Shown piece after piece: positions 1 through 9,306 of a stretch of DNA of 64,000 nt. The notes under the pieces were generated by a model, which saw only the letters and a program-made list of their open reading frames with translations, searched no databases and was not told the DNA's origin. Each line of letters starts with the position of its first letter. The first letter of the stretch is position 1. Source of the DNA: CAYVBE01 sp964448935 (GTDB lineage: Bacteria > Planctomycetota > Brocadiia > SM23-32); assembly GCA_964448935.1 (NCBI GenBank), contig CAYVBE010000002.1:1-64000 (forward strand), in the 5' to 3' direction. Both the position numbers and the translations under genes were made by a program.

Positions 1-2
1 AA

Positions 3-1904
3 CTGCTGCCCGACGAAGGCCGCGCGGCGGCCCGGAGCATAGCCGAAGGCGACGGGACGCGGCCGAACCGGGAGCGGCTGCTGGCAGCCCTGAACCGCAC
101 GGCCATTCAGAACCCCGACTTCTATCGCCCCGAGGACTTCCGGGCCGTGGAGCTCAGGGATGAGATTGTCGCGCTGCTGGGCCGCGAGGATGAGCAGTTG
201 CCGCCGGACGAGGTAGAGCGGGTGAACCGCCGCCTGATCGAGGCCGCCCTGCCGCAGTCCGTGGCGCAACTGGCCTCCGACAGCGGGCATTTCACATTTA
301 AATTCTTCAAGTATTTCTGGACCGACACGCTCACGCGGCGCTCCATCCTCAACAGCCTGGCCCTGGGCTGCGTGGTGACGCTCCTGACGGCGGCCATCGC
401 CCTGCCCCTGTCCATTTTCGTCGTCAAATACCGCTTCCCGGCCAAGTCCCTGCTGACCGGACTGTTGCTCCTGCCCATGATCATGCCGCCCTTCGTGGGG
501 GCGATCGGCATGAGGCAGGTGCTGGCCAGGTTCGGCTCGGTCAACCTCCTGCTGCTCCGCGCCGGGCTTATCGCTCACCCCATAGACTGGCTCGGCGGCG
601 CCCAGTTCTGGGGCGTCGTGATCCTGGAGGTGCTGCACCTCTACCCCATCATGTACCTGAACTTCAGCGCGGCGCTGGCCAACATTGACCCCGCACTGGA
701 GGAGGCGGGTCGGAACATGGGATCGAACGGGCTGAGCCTGTTCCGCCGCGTGACGCTTCCCCTGATGATGCCAGGGCTGTTCGCGGGGTCGGTCATCGTC
801 TTCATCTGGGCGTTCACCGACCTGGGAACGCCGCTGGTGTTCGGCTTTGACCGGGTGGTGCCGGTCGTGATCTTCAACCAGGTGACAGACCTGTCCGGCA
901 ACCCGCAGGGCTACGCGCTGGTGGTGGGCGTGCTGGCGATGACGGTGCTGATCTTCCTGGCCGCGAAGCGGCTGTTCGGCCTCCACTCGCACGCCGGCAT
1001 GAGCCGCGGCTCCATCGGACGCACGGAAAAGCCCGCCGGCCGCACGGGCGGCTTCCTGATCGCCGCGTTCATCCTCCTGGTGGTGGGACTGGCCTGCCTG
1101 CCGCACGCGGCGGTCGTGCTGACCTCGCTGCAGGAGCAGTGGTTCATGAGCGTGCTGCCCACCGATTACACATTGGCGCACTTCGGCGAGGCCTTTCGCG
1201 ACCCGCTCACGCTGAACAGCATCCGAAACAGCCTGCTCTACAGCGGCCTGAGCACCGTCATTGATCTGGGGCTGGGCATCATGATCGCCTACCTGCTGGT
1301 GCGGCATTCGTTCCGCGGCGCGTCGCTGCTGGACGCGGTGGTCATGCTGCCGCTGGCTATACCGGGGCTCGTGCTTGCCTTCGGATACGTGGCGGCGTTC
1401 AGCCGGGTACCCGTTCCCCCGGACGCCAATGCGGTGACGCGTCTGCTGCTGTCGGCCCGCAACGCCCTCGACCCCAGGCACAACCCCGTCGCACTACTGG
1501 TGATCGCCTACGCTGTGCGGCGGCTGCCCTACATGGTGCGCGCCGCCTATGCCGGTTTCCAGCAGGTCCACGTACAGTTCGAGGAAGCGGCCGTCAACCT
1601 GGGGTCGCACCCGTTCAAGGCCATGACGCGCATAACGGTTCCCCTGCTGAGCGCCAATCTGGTGGCCGGCGGCATACTGGTATTTTCCTTCGCCATGCTG
1701 GAGGTCAGCGACAGCTTGATCCTGGCCATGCAGGAGCGCTTCTACCCCATCACCAAGGCCATTTACACCCACATCCAGCACATCCCCGACGGGCCATATA
1801 CCGCCAGCGCACTGGGCGTGTGGGCGATGGCCTTCCTGGGGCTGTCCCTGGTCGCAGCCGGTCTTCTCATGGGCCGTCGCATGGGGCAGATCTTCCGTGC
1901 GTGA
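3..1904 (+). CDS. ABC transporter permease, two-domain iron(III)/thiamine type (5' partial)
   Basis: Inner-membrane permease that would carry a ligand delivered by a periplasmic binding protein, driven by a separate ATPase. The reading frame is open from the left edge, so the true start lies outside the window; a GTG at 147 is internal. About 95 visible residues are soluble and charged, followed by roughly twelve hydrophobic helices in two halves. Each half carries an EAA-type loop that contacts the ATPase (EEAGRNMGSNG near 710 and EEAAVNLGSHP near 1582). Fused tandem permease domains are usual in the FbpB/AfuB/ThiP group. The soluble segment before the first visible helix is probably a loop after an unseen N-terminal helix. 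Substrate is not determinable; ferric iron is the common case. No ATPase or binding protein is visible. Confidence 0.85.
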   Translation: MLPDEGRAAARSIAEGDGTRPNRERLLAALNRTAIQNPDFYRPEDFRAVELRDEIVALLGREDEQLPPDEVERVNRRLIEAALPQSVAQLASDSGHFTFKFFKYFWTDTLTRRSILNSLALGCVVTLLTAAIALPLSIFVVKYRFPAKSLLTGLLLLPMIMPPFVGAIGMRQVLARFGSVNLLLLRAGLIAHPIDWLGGAQFWGVVILEVLHLYPIMYLNFSAALANIDPALEEAGRNMGSNGLSLFRRVTLPLMMPGLFAGSVIVFIWAFTDLGTPLVFGFDRVVPVVIFNQVTDLSGNPQGYALVVGVLAMTVLIFLAAKRLFGLHSHAGMSRGSIGRTEKPAGRTGGFLIAAFILLVVGLACLPHAAVVLTSLQEQWFMSVLPTDYTLAHFGEAFRDPLTLNSIRNSLLYSGLSTVIDLGLGIMIAYLLVRHSFRGASLLDAVVMLPLAIPGLVLAFGYVAAFSRVPVPPDANAVTRLLLSARNALDPRHNPVALLVIAYAVRRLPYMVRAAYAGFQQVHVQFEEAAVNLGSHPFKAMTRITVPLLSANLVAGGILVFSFAMLEVSDSLILAMQERFYPITKAIYTHIQHIPDGPYTASALGVWAMAFLGLSLVAAGLLMGRRMGQIFRA

Positions 1905-1918
1905 CGGCTTTCTCGCCC

Positions 1919-1947
1919 TTGACCGCCGCAGCCGCACACGGTACGCT
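1919..1947 (+). promoter_or_regulatory. Putative promoter of the Rrf2 gene
   Basis: TTGACC at 1919-1924 and TACGCT at 1942-1947 with a 17-nt spacer, about 40 nt before the Rrf2 start. The -35 box is strong and the -10 weak. Read by eye against the sigma-70 consensus. Confidence 0.4.
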
Positions 1948-1988
1948 GTCTGCTACTATTTCCTAACTTTTGCTCCCTTGTCCGCGAC

Positions 1989-2408
1989 ATGGTCAGGCTC
2001 AAAGCCAAGACGCGTTACGCCGTGCTGGCCGCCCTGGTGCTGGCGGAGCACTACGACGGCGGTGGGACCCGCATCAAGCTGAAGGAGATCGCCGCCCGAT
2101 CCGACGTGCCGTCCAAATACCTGGTCCATATCCTGATCAGCCTCAAGGAGCGCGCGCTGGTCAACAGCGCACGCGGGGCGAAGGGGGGCTACTGGCTGGT
2201 ACGGCCGCCGGACCGGGTTTCCATCGCCGAGGTGATGGCCGCCGTCGAGCCGCGCGAGGAGCCCCGGCCGGAGGGCGACAGCCCCTACGAAAAGGCGGTG
2301 AACGAGATATGGCTGGCGGCCCAGAACAAGAAGCGCAGCCACCTGGCGCGCATCACACTGGCCGACGTCCTCCGAGAGGCCCGGGGATCAGAGGGTCCCG
2401 CCGATTGA
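1989..2408 (+). CDS. Rrf2-family transcriptional regulator
   Basis: Winged-helix repressor of 139 residues, a usual Rrf2 length. The N-terminus (MVRLKAKTRYAV) matches the family opening, followed by the helix-turn-helix region IKLKEIAARSDVPSKYLVHI and the wing segment with GAKGGY. Rrf2 proteins such as IscR and NsrR sense iron-sulfur status or nitric oxide through three cysteines in the C-terminal half. This protein contains no cysteine at all, so it cannot hold such a cluster and must respond to something else. No clear Shine-Dalgarno precedes the ATG. The 3' end overlaps the convergent methyltransferase gene by 56 bp. The target is unknown; the adjacent transporter is one guess. Confidence 0.88.
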   Translation: MVRLKAKTRYAVLAALVLAEHYDGGGTRIKLKEIAARSDVPSKYLVHILISLKERALVNSARGAKGGYWLVRPPDRVSIAEVMAAVEPREEPRPEGDSPYEKAVNEIWLAAQNKKRSHLARITLADVLREARGSEGPAD

Positions 2409-3258
2409 ACGCCAGCACGCCCTCCTTCACCCGCCGTGGCTCCACGAACCCGGCATTCTGCAGCCGCTGCATCACCCCGTGGGCGTAGTCCCGTCCCCGC
2501 CGCCTGCCCGGCCGTCCCACGTAGTGATACAACACCCCGCGCGGCACCAGAATGCGGCGGAATTCCCGATACAGGTCCTCGCTGTAAAGCTCGCCGGACA
2601 TCTGGATGGTGGGGGGATCGTGGAAAACGCAGTCGAACTCGGCATCCTCGCACTCTTTCGCGTAATCGCGCAGGTCTGCCCGGACTACCTCGACCGCGGG
2701 CAGCCGGAAAAGGCCACGGGACCAGGGGTTGATCGCCGCCACCTCCAGCACGTGGTGGTCCAGCTCACAGGTGGTCACCAGATCGAAACGTCCGTCCACC
2801 AGCATCTGCGCGCTGTAGCCCAGTCCGCAGCAGGTGTCAAAGCACCGTCCCCCGCGCGCGGGAACCTGCTCGACCATCTGCTCGACGCCCTCCCACGGCT
2901 CAGGACCCACGATCGAGTGCATTGTGGCGCCGTTGATGATGATGGTGGGCGGCCGGTCCTCGAAGGGCTGGTAGAGTTTGTAGTACTTCCGGAGCACGCC
3001 ATCGTAGCGATAGACCTTCCGAGGCCCGTCCTCAGGCAGTTCGATGCAGTCTTCGGGGTCCGAGAAGGCATCGGCAAGGTCTTCCCGGCCGATGAAGCGG
3101 CCGTTCGGCAGGATGGCGGCATCTTCCCGGACACGGACGGTGGACCGGCTGCGCCCGAGGTCCAGGCTGACCGTTAGCTCTCCCGGCTCCGCCTCGATCA
3201 ACCGGCGGGCGGTGCGCCCGGAGATGATGCGGACTTCTTGCCATTCGGGAATGGGCAT
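2353..3258 (-). CDS. Class I SAM-dependent methyltransferase, COG2521-like
   Basis: Predicted soluble methyltransferase of 301 residues. A glycine-rich SAM-binding motif (DTCCGLGYSA, residues 141-150) is followed by an acidic strand end (TCELDHH) and a DPP motif (214-216), the typical motif IV of N-methylating enzymes. The 100-residue N-terminal part carries KLYQPFEDRPPTIIINGATM-type sequence seen, to my recollection, in the mainly archaeal family COG2521, whose substrate is not established. The gene starts 10 bp after the end of rph and is probably co-transcribed with it, which hints at an RNA-linked role (inference). The 3' end overlaps the convergent Rrf2 gene. Family assignment is from memory and should be checked by a profile search. 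Confidence 0.75.
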   Translation of the reverse strand: MPIPEWQEVRIISGRTARRLIEAEPGELTVSLDLGRSRSTVRVREDAAILPNGRFIGREDLADAFSDPEDCIELPEDGPRKVYRYDGVLRKYYKLYQPFEDRPPTIIINGATMHSIVGPEPWEGVEQMVEQVPARGGRCFDTCCGLGYSAQMLVDGRFDLVTTCELDHHVLEVAAINPWSRGLFRLPAVEVVRADLRDYAKECEDAEFDCVFHDPPTIQMSGELYSEDLYREFRRILVPRGVLYHYVGRPGRRRGRDYAHGVMQRLQNAGFVEPRRVKEGVLAFNRRDPLIPGPLGGRRPV

Positions 3259-3268
3259 GGCTCTGTCG

Positions 3269-3988
3269 TCATAGTTGCAGGCGGTCTCCGAGGGCCTCTT
3301 GCTGGCATTCCTTCACCTTCTCGATACCCCGGCGGGCGAGTTCCAGCATGGCTTCGTGCTGAGCGGTGTCGAAGGGCTGTTTCTCGGCGGTTCCCTGGAT
3401 CTCGACGAACCGTCCGTCGTGGGTCATAACCACGTTCATGTCCACGGCCGCCGCGCGGTCCTCCTCAGCCGACAGGTCCACCACCACCTGATTGTCCACC
3501 ACGCCCGTGCTGAGGGCGGCTACCCCCCTGACCAGGGGCAGCGTCTCGAACACCTCGTCCTCGCGCATCTTAACCAGCGCGTCCACCAGCGCCACGAAAG
3601 CGCCGCTGATGGAGGCCGTGCGCGTGCCTCCGTCCGCCTGGATGACGTTACAGTCTATCCAGATCGTCTTGCCCTTGAACTGGTTCAGGTCCACGGTGGA
3701 GCGCAGCACCCGGCCGATCAGACGTTGTATCTCCTGCTCTCGCCCACCGGGGTAGCGCCGCAGGCTGCGCCGTTCCGGGTTGGCGCCGGGCAACATGCAG
3801 TATTCGGCGCTCAGCCAGCCGATGTTCTCACCCAGGCAGTGCCTCGGCACGCGGTTCTGCACCATGGCGGTGCAGATGACGCGAGTTCTGCCCATCTCCA
3901 TCAGGACCGACCCGCCGGCGTAGCAGGTATAGTCGCGCTGGATGCGCACGGGCCGAGTCTCGTCAACGGCTCTTCCATCGGTTCTCAA
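3269..3988 (-). CDS. rph: Ribonuclease PH
   Basis: Phosphorolytic 3'-5' exoribonuclease that trims tRNA precursors, acting as a hexamer in the cytoplasm. Family blocks are easy to see: RTDGRAVDETRPV at the start, GWLSAEYCMLPGA, REQEIQRLIGRVLR (phosphate-binding arginines), IQADGGTRTASI and DMNVVMTHDG with the catalytic acidic residues. The open frame runs on upstream to 4447, but the family N-terminus begins at a TTG at 3988, preceded by a GGGGGA purine run; this gives 239 residues, the normal length. The upstream extension has no family similarity and overlaps the promoter region. First gene of a two-gene unit with the methyltransferase. Confidence 0.95.
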   Translation of the reverse strand: MRTDGRAVDETRPVRIQRDYTCYAGGSVLMEMGRTRVICTAMVQNRVPRHCLGENIGWLSAEYCMLPGANPERRSLRRYPGGREQEIQRLIGRVLRSTVDLNQFKGKTIWIDCNVIQADGGTRTASISGAFVALVDALVKMREDEVFETLPLVRGVAALSTGVVDNQVVVDLSAEEDRAAAVDMNVVMTHDGRFVEIQGTAEKQPFDTAQHEAMLELARRGIEKVKECQQEALGDRLQL

Positions 3989-4030
3989 GGCAGTCCCCCG
4001 GTCCAGAGGCGGGTAAAGGCGTGAACCTTT

Positions 4031-4059
4031 ATGGTAGCAGACCCGGCGCGGTAAGTAAA
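4031..4059 (-). promoter_or_regulatory. rph: Putative promoter of rph
   Basis: On the minus strand, TTTACT (4059-4054) and TACCAT (4036-4031) are separated by 17 nt, about 45 nt before the TTG start. This also supports the short form of rph, since a longer protein would run through the promoter. Confidence 0.45.
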
Positions 4060-4129
4060 AACGCCCGTTCAAACCATCCGAGGCGGATCGGTGCCGTCCC
4101 CAAACATCGCGCCGGCAAATGCGACGGCA

Positions 4130-4159
4130 TTGACGTACATGCCGGGCAGGCAGTATAAC
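4130..4159 (+). promoter_or_regulatory. Putative promoter of the giant propeller gene
   Basis: TTGACG (4130-4135) and TATAAC (4154-4159) with an 18-nt spacer, both one mismatch from consensus, about 80 nt before the ATG at 4240. It is divergent from the rph promoter in the same 250-bp gap. Confidence 0.6.
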
Positions 4160-4239
4160 GAGGCTGATCCAGGGCATGGATCGGCGGAGAACCGGACTCC
4201 CGGTGCCGTCACGGATGATGTTCTTTGAGAGGTGGCGCA

Positions 4240-7200
4240 ATGATTCCGCGCGGCAGGACGAGTGTTGCGATAGTTGCGGTGCTCCTGTCCCTTCTACCCG
4301 GTTTGGGGTTCTGCGCCGGGTGGCCGGCTTACAGGGCGGACGCCGCTCGGACCGGCGCAACGGAGGAGCGACTGACCTTTCCCCTGAGGCTGGCCTGGAA
4401 GTACGTTCCGCCCCGTCCTCCGGCGCCGGCGTGGCCTGAGGCGGCAAACAACCCGTGGGATATCAGCCGCCTGTATGGCCCGGGCCGCATTGGCGAGAGC
4501 GATGTGCAGTTTTGGGGACAGAGGGCCACTTATGCCCGTTCCCTCAACCCCGATCCCGACTGGGGGGGAGCCGATTGGCAGGCGGAACGCGTGGACTTCG
4601 ACTACGCTCCCCAGCCCGTGGTCGCGGGGGAACTCGCCTGTTTCGGCTCGACTACGGACGACACGGTTCGTGCCATAGATCTGTCGAGCGGCAAGCTCGC
4701 CTGGCGATTCACTACCGGGGGACCGATCCGGTTTGCGCCGGCTATCGCCCGGGGGAAAGCGTATGTGGCGTCCGATGACGGGTGGCTTTACTGCCTGAAC
4801 GCGGCAAACGGAGAGTTGGTGTGGAAGTCCCGGGCGGCTCTGGCGGACGACCAGATACTGGGTAACGGCCGTATGATCTCCCGGTGGCCGCTGCGCAGCG
4901 GCGTTCTGGTAAGTGACGGTGTCGCTTACGTCACAGCCGGCATGTGGCCGGCCGAGGGGGTCTTTGTGTATGCGTTGGACGCCGAAACCGGCCGGATTCT
5001 CTGGTGCAACGACACCGGCAACGCCATGTGGATGGCCCAACCGCACGGGGGCTCGTACGCGATGACAGGGGTGGTGCCTCAGGGATACCTGCTTGCCTCA
5101 GAAGACCTGCTGCTCGTTCCCACGGGCAGGTCTGTGCCGGCGGCGTACGAGCGGAGCACGGGGCGGTTGCTCTATTACCGGCAGTCGGCTCAGAGAGCGG
5201 GTGGCAGCACATGGGCGTGCATTGACGAGGCGCGGGGGTGGTTCTTCAACCGCAACGTCGGCTGGCCGCTAATGGGTGCATATTCCCTGGCATCGGGCGA
5301 GTGGACGCGCAAGCAGTGGTCGGTGGACGAACTGGTGGTCGGCCCCGATGGGGAGTACACGGCGGATTCTAACTCCGTGCGCGGTGAGGGATTGCAGGCC
5401 TCTCATCCCGGTTCCACATACTCGCTGGCTCTGGCAGGCCGGACGTTGCTGGCGGGCGGCGCCGACAGCATCACCGCTTACGACGTGCCGGAAAACAAGC
5501 AGGTCTGGCAGGCTGAAGTGGAAGGCGAGACGCGGGGCATAGCCGCTGCGAACGGGCGCCTGGTCGTCTCAACGAGCGAAGGTATCATCTACTGCTTCAA
5601 ACCCGGCCGGGAGAGCGGCAAGCACCCCGTTCAGATCGCAAGCCCCACTGAGAACACGTCAACCGACACGGTTTCCCCGGCAGTTCAACGGGTTCTGGCG
5701 ATAGTCGCAGAGCGCGGCCTGACAAAAGGATATGCCCTCGTTGTCGGCTCGGCGAATGCCCGTCTGGGACAGGAGATCGCCGCGCATACTTCCCTCCACG
5801 TCATTACGGTTCTAAAGGACGAGGCCAAAGTCGCCGCCGAAAGGCAACGGCTCCTTTCCGAGACCGATCTGTACGGAGCCCGCATCGCCGTGCAGTATCT
5901 GGCGAACCCATCGGACCTGCCCTACGCACCGTATTTCGCCAATCTCGTGGTTATCTGCGAAGAGCCCGAAGGGCTATCGGGAGAGGAACTCTACCGCGTC
6001 CTGCGGCCGTGCGGCGGAATCATGTGCTTTGTGGGGGCCGGCCGTGCGACTCAAGCACAACTCCTCAAAGAGGCGGACGTGCCCCAGGACGAGATCGAGT
6101 CCCGGCAAGACACTCAGGTCGTTGTCAGAGGGAAACTGCCGGGTGCGCTCGACTGGGATTCCGAGGTGACCTGCGACCAGCGGGTCAAGTGGCCGCTCGA
6201 GCTTCTGTGGCATGGCGGCCCGGGCCCGGCCAGGATGACCGACCGGCACTGGGGAGCCCCGCTTCCGGTGGCGGCCGAGGGGCGGTACTTTGTGATCGGG
6301 GAACACGATGTCATGGCCGTGGACGCGTATAACGGCTGCGAGCTCTGGTCGCGCCCGGTTGCCAACGCGTTCAGCCGGCCGCTCCGACTGCTCACCGCCC
6401 TGGCCGCCGACGATCAGAGCGTGTACCTGACGTTCGGGCACATAACCTACCAACTCGACGCGCAGACGGGTGAGCAGTTGAAGGTCTACGGCGATTTCGC
6501 GGCTCCGGAACGCCATTCGCTCGAAAAACCCCATGGGTTCGACTTTGAGTTGGACGAGCAGCACCGTGCCGCCATCGCGTTCAAGAACTCCTCCGACGGC
6601 CTGCTCGTGGCTCTGAAGACCGTGGACCCGGTGTTGACCCGTTGGGATGGCTGGGAGTTGTTTTTCGACTTCCGCCCGCCATCCAGGCGCACGGAACTCT
6701 ACGGGCCGGGCGTTTTCCATCTGCTGGTCGAGACGAAGTCCGGCAAATGCAGGCCCGGCATCGGGCCGGTGCATCCGCACGTGAGAGTAACGCAATCAGA
6801 GTCGGGCGACGGCAGCGATATCGCCCTGCTAATCCCATGGGAGGAGATCGTCAAGATAATCGGGGATAAGCCGGCGGACTTCGGTTTCGCAGCCGTGCTG
6901 ACCTCCGACGACGGCCGGGGCAGGCGCAAGACTAATCTCCTGGGGAGCAGATACGCCTACGTCTTCAACGACGGCTGGCCGACCTTTGTGCTGGACTCGG
7001 GGGAAGCTACTCCGCCGGCAGGCGGTTCGGCCGTGCCCGTTGTGCCCTGGAGCGAGTTGCCGGCCGTGGCGCGTCAAACGGGCGGACGACTGCCCTCCCG
7101 GCCCGGCGCGGAGGATTCCGCCGGCTGGAGAGGGTTCTGGCAGAAACAACTGGCAGGGCCCCTGCCCGGTCGGGCCCGGGACGAGACGCCGCTGTACGAT

Positions 7201-9303
7201 CCGTCCCGCGTTCAGCCGTTCACGGGTGAGGAGCAGCCGAAGTCCTACCGGAAAGCCTACGGGTGCGCCGGAATCATCACTTCTGCCACGATGGACTTTT
7301 TCCGGTCGGGCACACTGGGGTTCTTTGACTTCGAGGACGACAGCGGCTTACGGAACTTCGGCGGGATGAAGCCCGGTTGCGGATTCTCCGGCGGCCTTCT
7401 TCCGGCGTTGGGGCTGCTCATCTCCAACGAAGCCAGCAGTGGCTGCACGTGTTCCTACAACCTGCAGTGCTCGCTGGCGCTGGCCCCGGCCGCAGAGCGC
7501 AGCAACGAGGACTGGGCGGTTCACTACAGTGAGGCCCGGCCGGGAGCGTCTCTGGAGGGAACGGCTCTCAACCTGGGCGCGCCAGGAGACCGGCGCGATG
7601 GCCGGGGCGCTTTGTGGCTCGGCATCCCGAGGCCGTGGACCGGGGAGGCGGGTCGGCGCGAAGGCTTAAGCCTGACCGTGCCTCTGCACACGGAAGGCTA
7701 CCGGGGGGGCGGTGCTTACCGGGTGAACGCGGACCGGGTGCCTATCGAGGGAACGGAGCGCCCATGGATCTACGCTTCCGGCTATCGAGGTCTGAAGAGC
7801 GCGGTTCTTGACCTGTCATTCTATGAGCCGGTCCTTGGCGTACCGTCCTTCCAGTGCGAACGTGCTCCTGGCATAGACGGCCTTCTGGACGACGCGTGCT
7901 GGGACGGCAGCGGCCGCGTTTGCTTTCCCCTGCAGGAGCAGTATGTCTACTGTTGGGAACCGGATCCACCGGAGCCTTCGGGGCATCCCGGAACCAGAGT
8001 TTACATGCGTCACGATGAGCAGAACCTTTACGTCGCGGGCGTGCGCACGGCGAGAGTTAACGAGCGGGGGCGTGCCCTGCCCTGGAAGGCGCAGACGCAG
8101 GGACAGGATGCGCCTGTCTGGCAGGACGATTCGTTTGAAATGTACATCACGGGCAATGGAGTCCCGAAATTCGTTCACCTGGGTCTGTCCCCTTCCGGCG
8201 CCCGGTATGATGGGCTATGGAGCGCAGTTTGCGAGATCCCTCTTCTTGATGACATCGTGTTAGACGGCGAGGGAAGCGACTGGGCCGAGAAGGGTTTCCA
8301 CATCAGTATGTTCGGCAAGGGAGAATGCCGCATCGGCTGGACCGACCGCGGACTTCTCCTGCTGGGGGAATTCGAAGATGGTTTCTTCCCCGGCGACAGG
8401 CGTTATCCGGACGTGGTGTTCGTGGCCGTTGACCTCGCAACGGGAGACTCACTTCAGCTCGCCGTCCGCCCCGGTGAAGGGATGTCGGTGATGGAGCACT
8501 ACGCCGACCAGAGCGTCGAGAAGGCGCACGTCCAGCCGGCCACCGGCCGGACAGACGGCGCTTACGTCGTCGAGGCGCTGTTCCCCTGGGCGACCCTGAA
8601 CCTTGGACCTGCAACGCGCAAGGAGATCGGATTCGCCGTCGCCTGCGCCTCGCGCGACAGTCGGTGGTTTGCACGCGGGATGCGAGGGGTCGCCAGGGAC
8701 TTCAATCACATGGCCCGTCTCCGCCTGGCCGACCGGGCAGGTGCGCCGGCCGCACTGACTGGGCCGGGTGCGCCCGCTCTACTTCGCGTTGAGGAAGACG
8801 CCGGCTGGAACGGCACCTGGTCCGGCGCGGTCAAGATGGACGGTGATACGGTGACCGCTGAAATGGCCATCCCGTGGACTACCCTGGCCGCCGTCGGGCT
8901 GGACAGGGATGCACTGACGGTGAAGTTCGATGAATCCGGGAAAGTAACGCCCTCCATGATAGAGGCAAAGGCACATGCAGGATACTTGCTGCCCGTGCAT
9001 CCCATGGTGCCCCGGGCGACTGCAAATCCCTATACCGTCCGGTTGCACTTCGCCGAACCGGACGACGCAGCGCCCGGACAGCGCGTCTTCGACGTCAAAC
9101 TGCAGGGCCGCACCGTTCTGGAGCACCTGGACGTCGTGAAGGAAGCCGGAGGGCGTTTCCGGGCGCTGGTGAAGGAATTCAAGGGCGTTGAGGCCGAAAA
9201 CGTCCTGACCGTCGAACTCGTCCCCCGAGCCGACGATCTGACGCCTTCTACGGCCCCTGTACTCTCCGGCCTGGAAGTGATGCTTGAACGCGAAGGCGAG
9301 TAG
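4240..9303 (+). CDS. Secreted giant mosaic protein: PQQ-like propeller, Rossmann/methyltransferase-like insert, CBM9-like and malectin-like domains
   Basis: A protein of 1,687 residues, exported by a signal peptide (about residues 1-25). The ATG at 4240 is chosen because GAGAGGTGG lies just upstream; an in-frame TTG at 4225 is weaker. Visible parts in order: PQQ/BamB-type propeller repeats (about 30-460, e.g. YALDAETGRILW), a Rossmann segment resembling a SAM methyltransferase (about 480-640, ALVVGSANARLG, then YRVLRPCGGIMCFVG), more propeller repeats (665-755), a CBM9/DOMON-like domain (about 765-915), a poorly recognisable region, two further CBM9-like units (from about 1207, IDGLLDDACW, and 1337) and a malectin-like C-terminus (about 1597-1680, VRLHFAEPDD). 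The role is likely extracytoplasmic glycan or cofactor binding; no catalytic residue set is evident. The Rossmann insert may be catalytically dead. Related mosaics occur in Planctomycetota. Confidence 0.8.
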   Translation: MIPRGRTSVAIVAVLLSLLPGLGFCAGWPAYRADAARTGATEERLTFPLRLAWKYVPPRPPAPAWPEAANNPWDISRLYGPGRIGESDVQFWGQRATYARSLNPDPDWGGADWQAERVDFDYAPQPVVAGELACFGSTTDDTVRAIDLSSGKLAWRFTTGGPIRFAPAIARGKAYVASDDGWLYCLNAANGELVWKSRAALADDQILGNGRMISRWPLRSGVLVSDGVAYVTAGMWPAEGVFVYALDAETGRILWCNDTGNAMWMAQPHGGSYAMTGVVPQGYLLASEDLLLVPTGRSVPAAYERSTGRLLYYRQSAQRAGGSTWACIDEARGWFFNRNVGWPLMGAYSLASGEWTRKQWSVDELVVGPDGEYTADSNSVRGEGLQASHPGSTYSLALAGRTLLAGGADSITAYDVPENKQVWQAEVEGETRGIAAANGRLVVSTSEGIIYCFKPGRESGKHPVQIASPTENTSTDTVSPAVQRVLAIVAERGLTKGYALVVGSANARLGQEIAAHTSLHVITVLKDEAKVAAERQRLLSETDLYGARIAVQYLANPSDLPYAPYFANLVVICEEPEGLSGEELYRVLRPCGGIMCFVGAGRATQAQLLKEADVPQDEIESRQDTQVVVRGKLPGALDWDSEVTCDQRVKWPLELLWHGGPGPARMTDRHWGAPLPVAAEGRYFVIGEHDVMAVDAYNGCELWSRPVANAFSRPLRLLTALAADDQSVYLTFGHITYQLDAQTGEQLKVYGDFAAPERHSLEKPHGFDFELDEQHRAAIAFKNSSDGLLVALKTVDPVLTRWDGWELFFDFRPPSRRTELYGPGVFHLLVETKSGKCRPGIGPVHPHVRVTQSESGDGSDIALLIPWEEIVKIIGDKPADFGFAAVLTSDDGRGRRKTNLLGSRYAYVFNDGWPTFVLDSGEATPPAGGSAVPVVPWSELPAVARQTGGRLPSRPGAEDSAGWRGFWQKQLAGPLPGRARDETPLYDPSRVQPFTGEEQPKSYRKAYGCAGIITSATMDFFRSGTLGFFDFEDDSGLRNFGGMKPGCGFSGGLLPALGLLISNEASSGCTCSYNLQCSLALAPAAERSNEDWAVHYSEARPGASLEGTALNLGAPGDRRDGRGALWLGIPRPWTGEAGRREGLSLTVPLHTEGYRGGGAYRVNADRVPIEGTERPWIYASGYRGLKSAVLDLSFYEPVLGVPSFQCERAPGIDGLLDDACWDGSGRVCFPLQEQYVYCWEPDPPEPSGHPGTRVYMRHDEQNLYVAGVRTARVNERGRALPWKAQTQGQDAPVWQDDSFEMYITGNGVPKFVHLGLSPSGARYDGLWSAVCEIPLLDDIVLDGEGSDWAEKGFHISMFGKGECRIGWTDRGLLLLGEFEDGFFPGDRRYPDVVFVAVDLATGDSLQLAVRPGEGMSVMEHYADQSVEKAHVQPATGRTDGAYVVEALFPWATLNLGPATRKEIGFAVACASRDSRWFARGMRGVARDFNHMARLRLADRAGAPAALTGPGAPALLRVEEDAGWNGTWSGAVKMDGDTVTAEMAIPWTTLAAVGLDRDALTVKFDESGKVTPSMIEAKAHAGYLLPVHPMVPRATANPYTVRLHFAEPDDAAPGQRVFDVKLQGRTVLEHLDVVKEAGGRFRALVKEFKGVEAENVLTVELVPRADDLTPSTAPVLSGLEVMLEREGE

Positions 9304-9306
9304 GTG

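Noticed and set aside
3989..4447. N-terminal extension of RNase PH
   Set aside because: The family N-terminus begins at TTG 3988; the extension lacks similarity and would cover the rph promoter and the start of the divergent gene.
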